Assembly (NCBI GenBank): GCA_030609135.1
Contig: JAUWCU010000005.1
Span: 1-53,501 of the forward strand
Reading direction: 5' to 3'
Origin: Candidatus Stahliibacteriota bacterium
GTDB lineage: Bacteria; Hydrothermota; Tepidihabitantia; SM23-42
Length of the DNA: 53,501 nt
Shown here: positions 52,478-53,501 of the stretch, piece after piece
Layout of the letters: each line of letters starts with the position of its first letter
How positions within the stretch are numbered: position 1 is the stretch's first letter
Notes under the pieces: generated by a model
What the model was told of the DNA's origin: nothing
Databases searched by the model: none
The model's input: only the letters and a program-made list of their open reading frames with translations
Program-made: the position numbers and the translations under genes

Positions 52478-52553
52478 AGAAGAGGCATTATTGCTTTTGC
52501 TTCTTTCTTGAACCGCAAACCTGTCCATTATTGGATGGGTTTGCGGTTTTAAT
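52478..52553 (+). ncRNA. Putative small structured RNA of about 75 nt
   Basis: A short unit between the promoter at 52444 and an intrinsic terminator, with no reading frame. It folds as two stem-loops: the first, AGAAG-AGGCA-TTAT-TGCTT...CTTCT (about 52478-52505), has a 3-base bulge; the second is the terminator stem. Both have the same apical sequence, CA-TTAT-TG. No known RNA family was recognised. The function is unknown; a trans-acting small RNA or a riboregulatory leader are options. Confidence 0.55.
52511..52553 (+). terminator. Intrinsic terminator of the putative small RNA
   Basis: AACCGCAAACC (52511-52521) pairs with GGTTTGCGGTT (52538-52548). The stem continues through two G-U pairs and TCCA/TGGA to a TTAT loop, making 17 continuous pairs, followed by TT-AAT. 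The stem is strong and the T-run short. Confidence 0.75.
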
Positions 52554-53135
52554 ACAAGATATAGTCATTGTGTCATTTAGTTATTAAGTCATTAAACATA
52601 GAATGAGTCATTGGTCATTGAGTCAATTAACTGATAGAACCATATAGTTATTAAGTCGTGATAAGCGTGAGAAAGTGTTGGTAATGAATGGTCTGCGCTG
52701 CTATGCATAGTAATAAAAGCATTTCTTGATCTTTTTGCCGGGAATGGAGAATAATAATTACTTAATATATTAATCAATCGATGATCAAATAGACCGCGCG
52801 TGGATAAAGACGAATATTGGTAAGGGAGATGTACGAGTAAAAAAATATCAAAACTATTTATCCTGAGCATTGCATACGATTTATTCATATCAAGCTAATT
52901 TTAGCAAATCGTCTATTAATACATTAAAATAGACATACCAGAAGGAGTTTTTAAGCAGATGGACCAAATAGCGTATATTGCCGCATTTTGTCATATTTTA
53001 CAAGGATTTGCGCGGTATTTCCCTTATTCTACTTGGTTCTGATAATAAAGATTATGCAAACTTGATAATTTTCACGTTCTGATGGTAAGCTATTATATTT
53101 CTAAGCATCTCCCCTTTTTTTGCTCCATTGACTAA

Positions 53136-53501
53136 GAGAGCATTTTTATTATAATTGAAACCAAACAATATATTAGGCAAAAGAAATCGCCAACTGACAT
53201 TGCGAAGGTATGCGGTTGCACCCGAGAATATGTCTATAAAAAAATGCGTGAGCATGGTCTTCCCTTACGAAGTAAACGCTCGGCGAGAAGAATCGCGTTA
53301 CAGAATGGTAAAATAACCGTGAAAAGAACTAACGACACTGGTGAGATTCATTCAGTTATCTATCAAAAGATCGAGTATAATGAAAAATTCTTTGCCTCCT
53401 GGTCTCAGGAAATGGCTTATGTATTGGGGATACTGTACACTGATGGTTGTTTAAGTATGCAAATTCATCATGGTAAGAGATCTACTCGAAGGACACCTAT
53501 C
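53136..53501 (+). CDS. LAGLIDADG-type homing endonuclease with N-terminal HTH (partial, runs off the window)
   Basis: An open frame from 53136 to the window end (at least 122 codons, incomplete 3'). Residues near the start form a helix-turn-helix ('SPTDIAKVCGCTREYVYKK' and 'REHGLPLRSKR'). Further on, 'WSQEMAYVLGILYTDG' fits the first LAGLIDADG motif with its acidic residue. No standard start codon lies before the HTH; the first ATG in frame (53244) would cut into it, and a stop at 53133 closes the frame upstream. The 5' end may be damaged or use a rare start. It might be a free-standing homing endonuclease. Confidence 0.6.

Larger units (their letters stand above)
51839..53135. other. Gene-poor stretch before the LAGLIDADG gene
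   Basis: About 1.3 kb without a credible protein gene. It contains the subtilase promoter, an apparent plus-strand promoter with no gene (TTGACT 51921-51926, TATACT 51943-51948), low-complexity 'gagttacttggtaatt'-type text (about 51975-52010 and 52565-52640), a large GTAGT...ACTAC element (52096-52228), and a promoter-hairpin-terminator unit (52444-52553). Small frames at 52197-52379 and 52592-52888 run through repeats. Confidence 0.6.

Noticed and set aside
52592-52888. 98-codon minus-strand frame in the right-hand gene-poor region
   Set aside because: It lies over low-complexity 'agtcattgagtcatt' text and lacks a ribosome-binding site or recognisable motif.
52959-53042. 27-codon frame with a good AAGGAG site
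   Set aside because: It is too short to judge without conservation, and a neighbouring frame in the same place also looks protein-like, so this may be a decayed gene.

Overview
The window comes from a Gram-negative-type (two-membrane), probably anaerobic, uncultured bacterium of roughly 40% GC. BamA, a Skp/OmpH-like protein, LolA, SurA-like PpiC and several predicted outer-membrane barrels show an outer membrane. Secreted proteins end in a type IX-style beta-sandwich/'GIYF' sorting domain, rubredoxin points to low oxygen, and the mix fits a candidate phylum such as WOR-3 (Stahlbacteria) or another FCB-like lineage. The lineage is an inference from protein style; no rRNA gene is present.

Layout. 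1-3.7 kb: a minus-strand ABC exporter plus membrane-anchored TPR protein, interrupted by a REP-associated transposase (RAYT) gene between inverted and tandem REP hairpins. 4-10.3 kb (plus): a PpiC chaperone, galT, glgA, then an ECF sigma / anti-sigma / CpxP-like envelope-stress set. 10.6-17.6 kb (minus): a PQQ-repeat lipoprotein candidate, an OmpH-fusion protein, bamA and clpC. 18-21.6 kb (plus): a 13-repeat secreted protein and a type IV pilin-like protein behind a clear sigma-54 promoter. 21.9-26.8 kb (minus): TPR protein, barrel protein, rimO, a hotdog thioesterase, lolA. 27.5-31.7 kb (plus): a CheW-MCP-CheW cassette and a secreted lamin-tail protein. 31.8-39.8 kb (minus): a membrane-type protein, a GH84-like enzyme, a lipoprotein, sppA, cdaA-folP, and an HD-GYP/HEAT-repeat pair that shares an N-terminal domain. 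39.8-49.3 kb (plus): rpmH-rnpA-yidD-yidC-jag-mnmE, a winged-helix protein, an M23 peptidase, a nucleoside phosphorylase, rubredoxin, a PTS-IIA-like protein, a VanZ-like protein and hisS. 49.5-51.8 kb (minus): a secreted subtilase. The last 1.6 kb is nearly gene-free but holds a promoter-terminator unit for a probable ~75-nt structured RNA, and the window ends inside a LAGLIDADG-type gene.

The genes are mostly housekeeping and envelope biogenesis. The unusual content lies between them. Several repeat families share one design: a short outer stem closing two side-by-side hairpins. In one family the stems change sequence completely between copies while pairing is kept and the scaffold stays fixed. 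Other families have a GTAG foot and a TTTA-type loop, as expected for RAYT substrates. A ~150-160 bp MITE-like element occurs three times and supplies the last codons of hisS. Several genes appear leaderless: a near-consensus promoter places the predicted start of transcription on or within a few bases of the start codon (an ABC ATPase, folP, rpmH, a winged-helix gene, and nearly so the HEAT-repeat gene).
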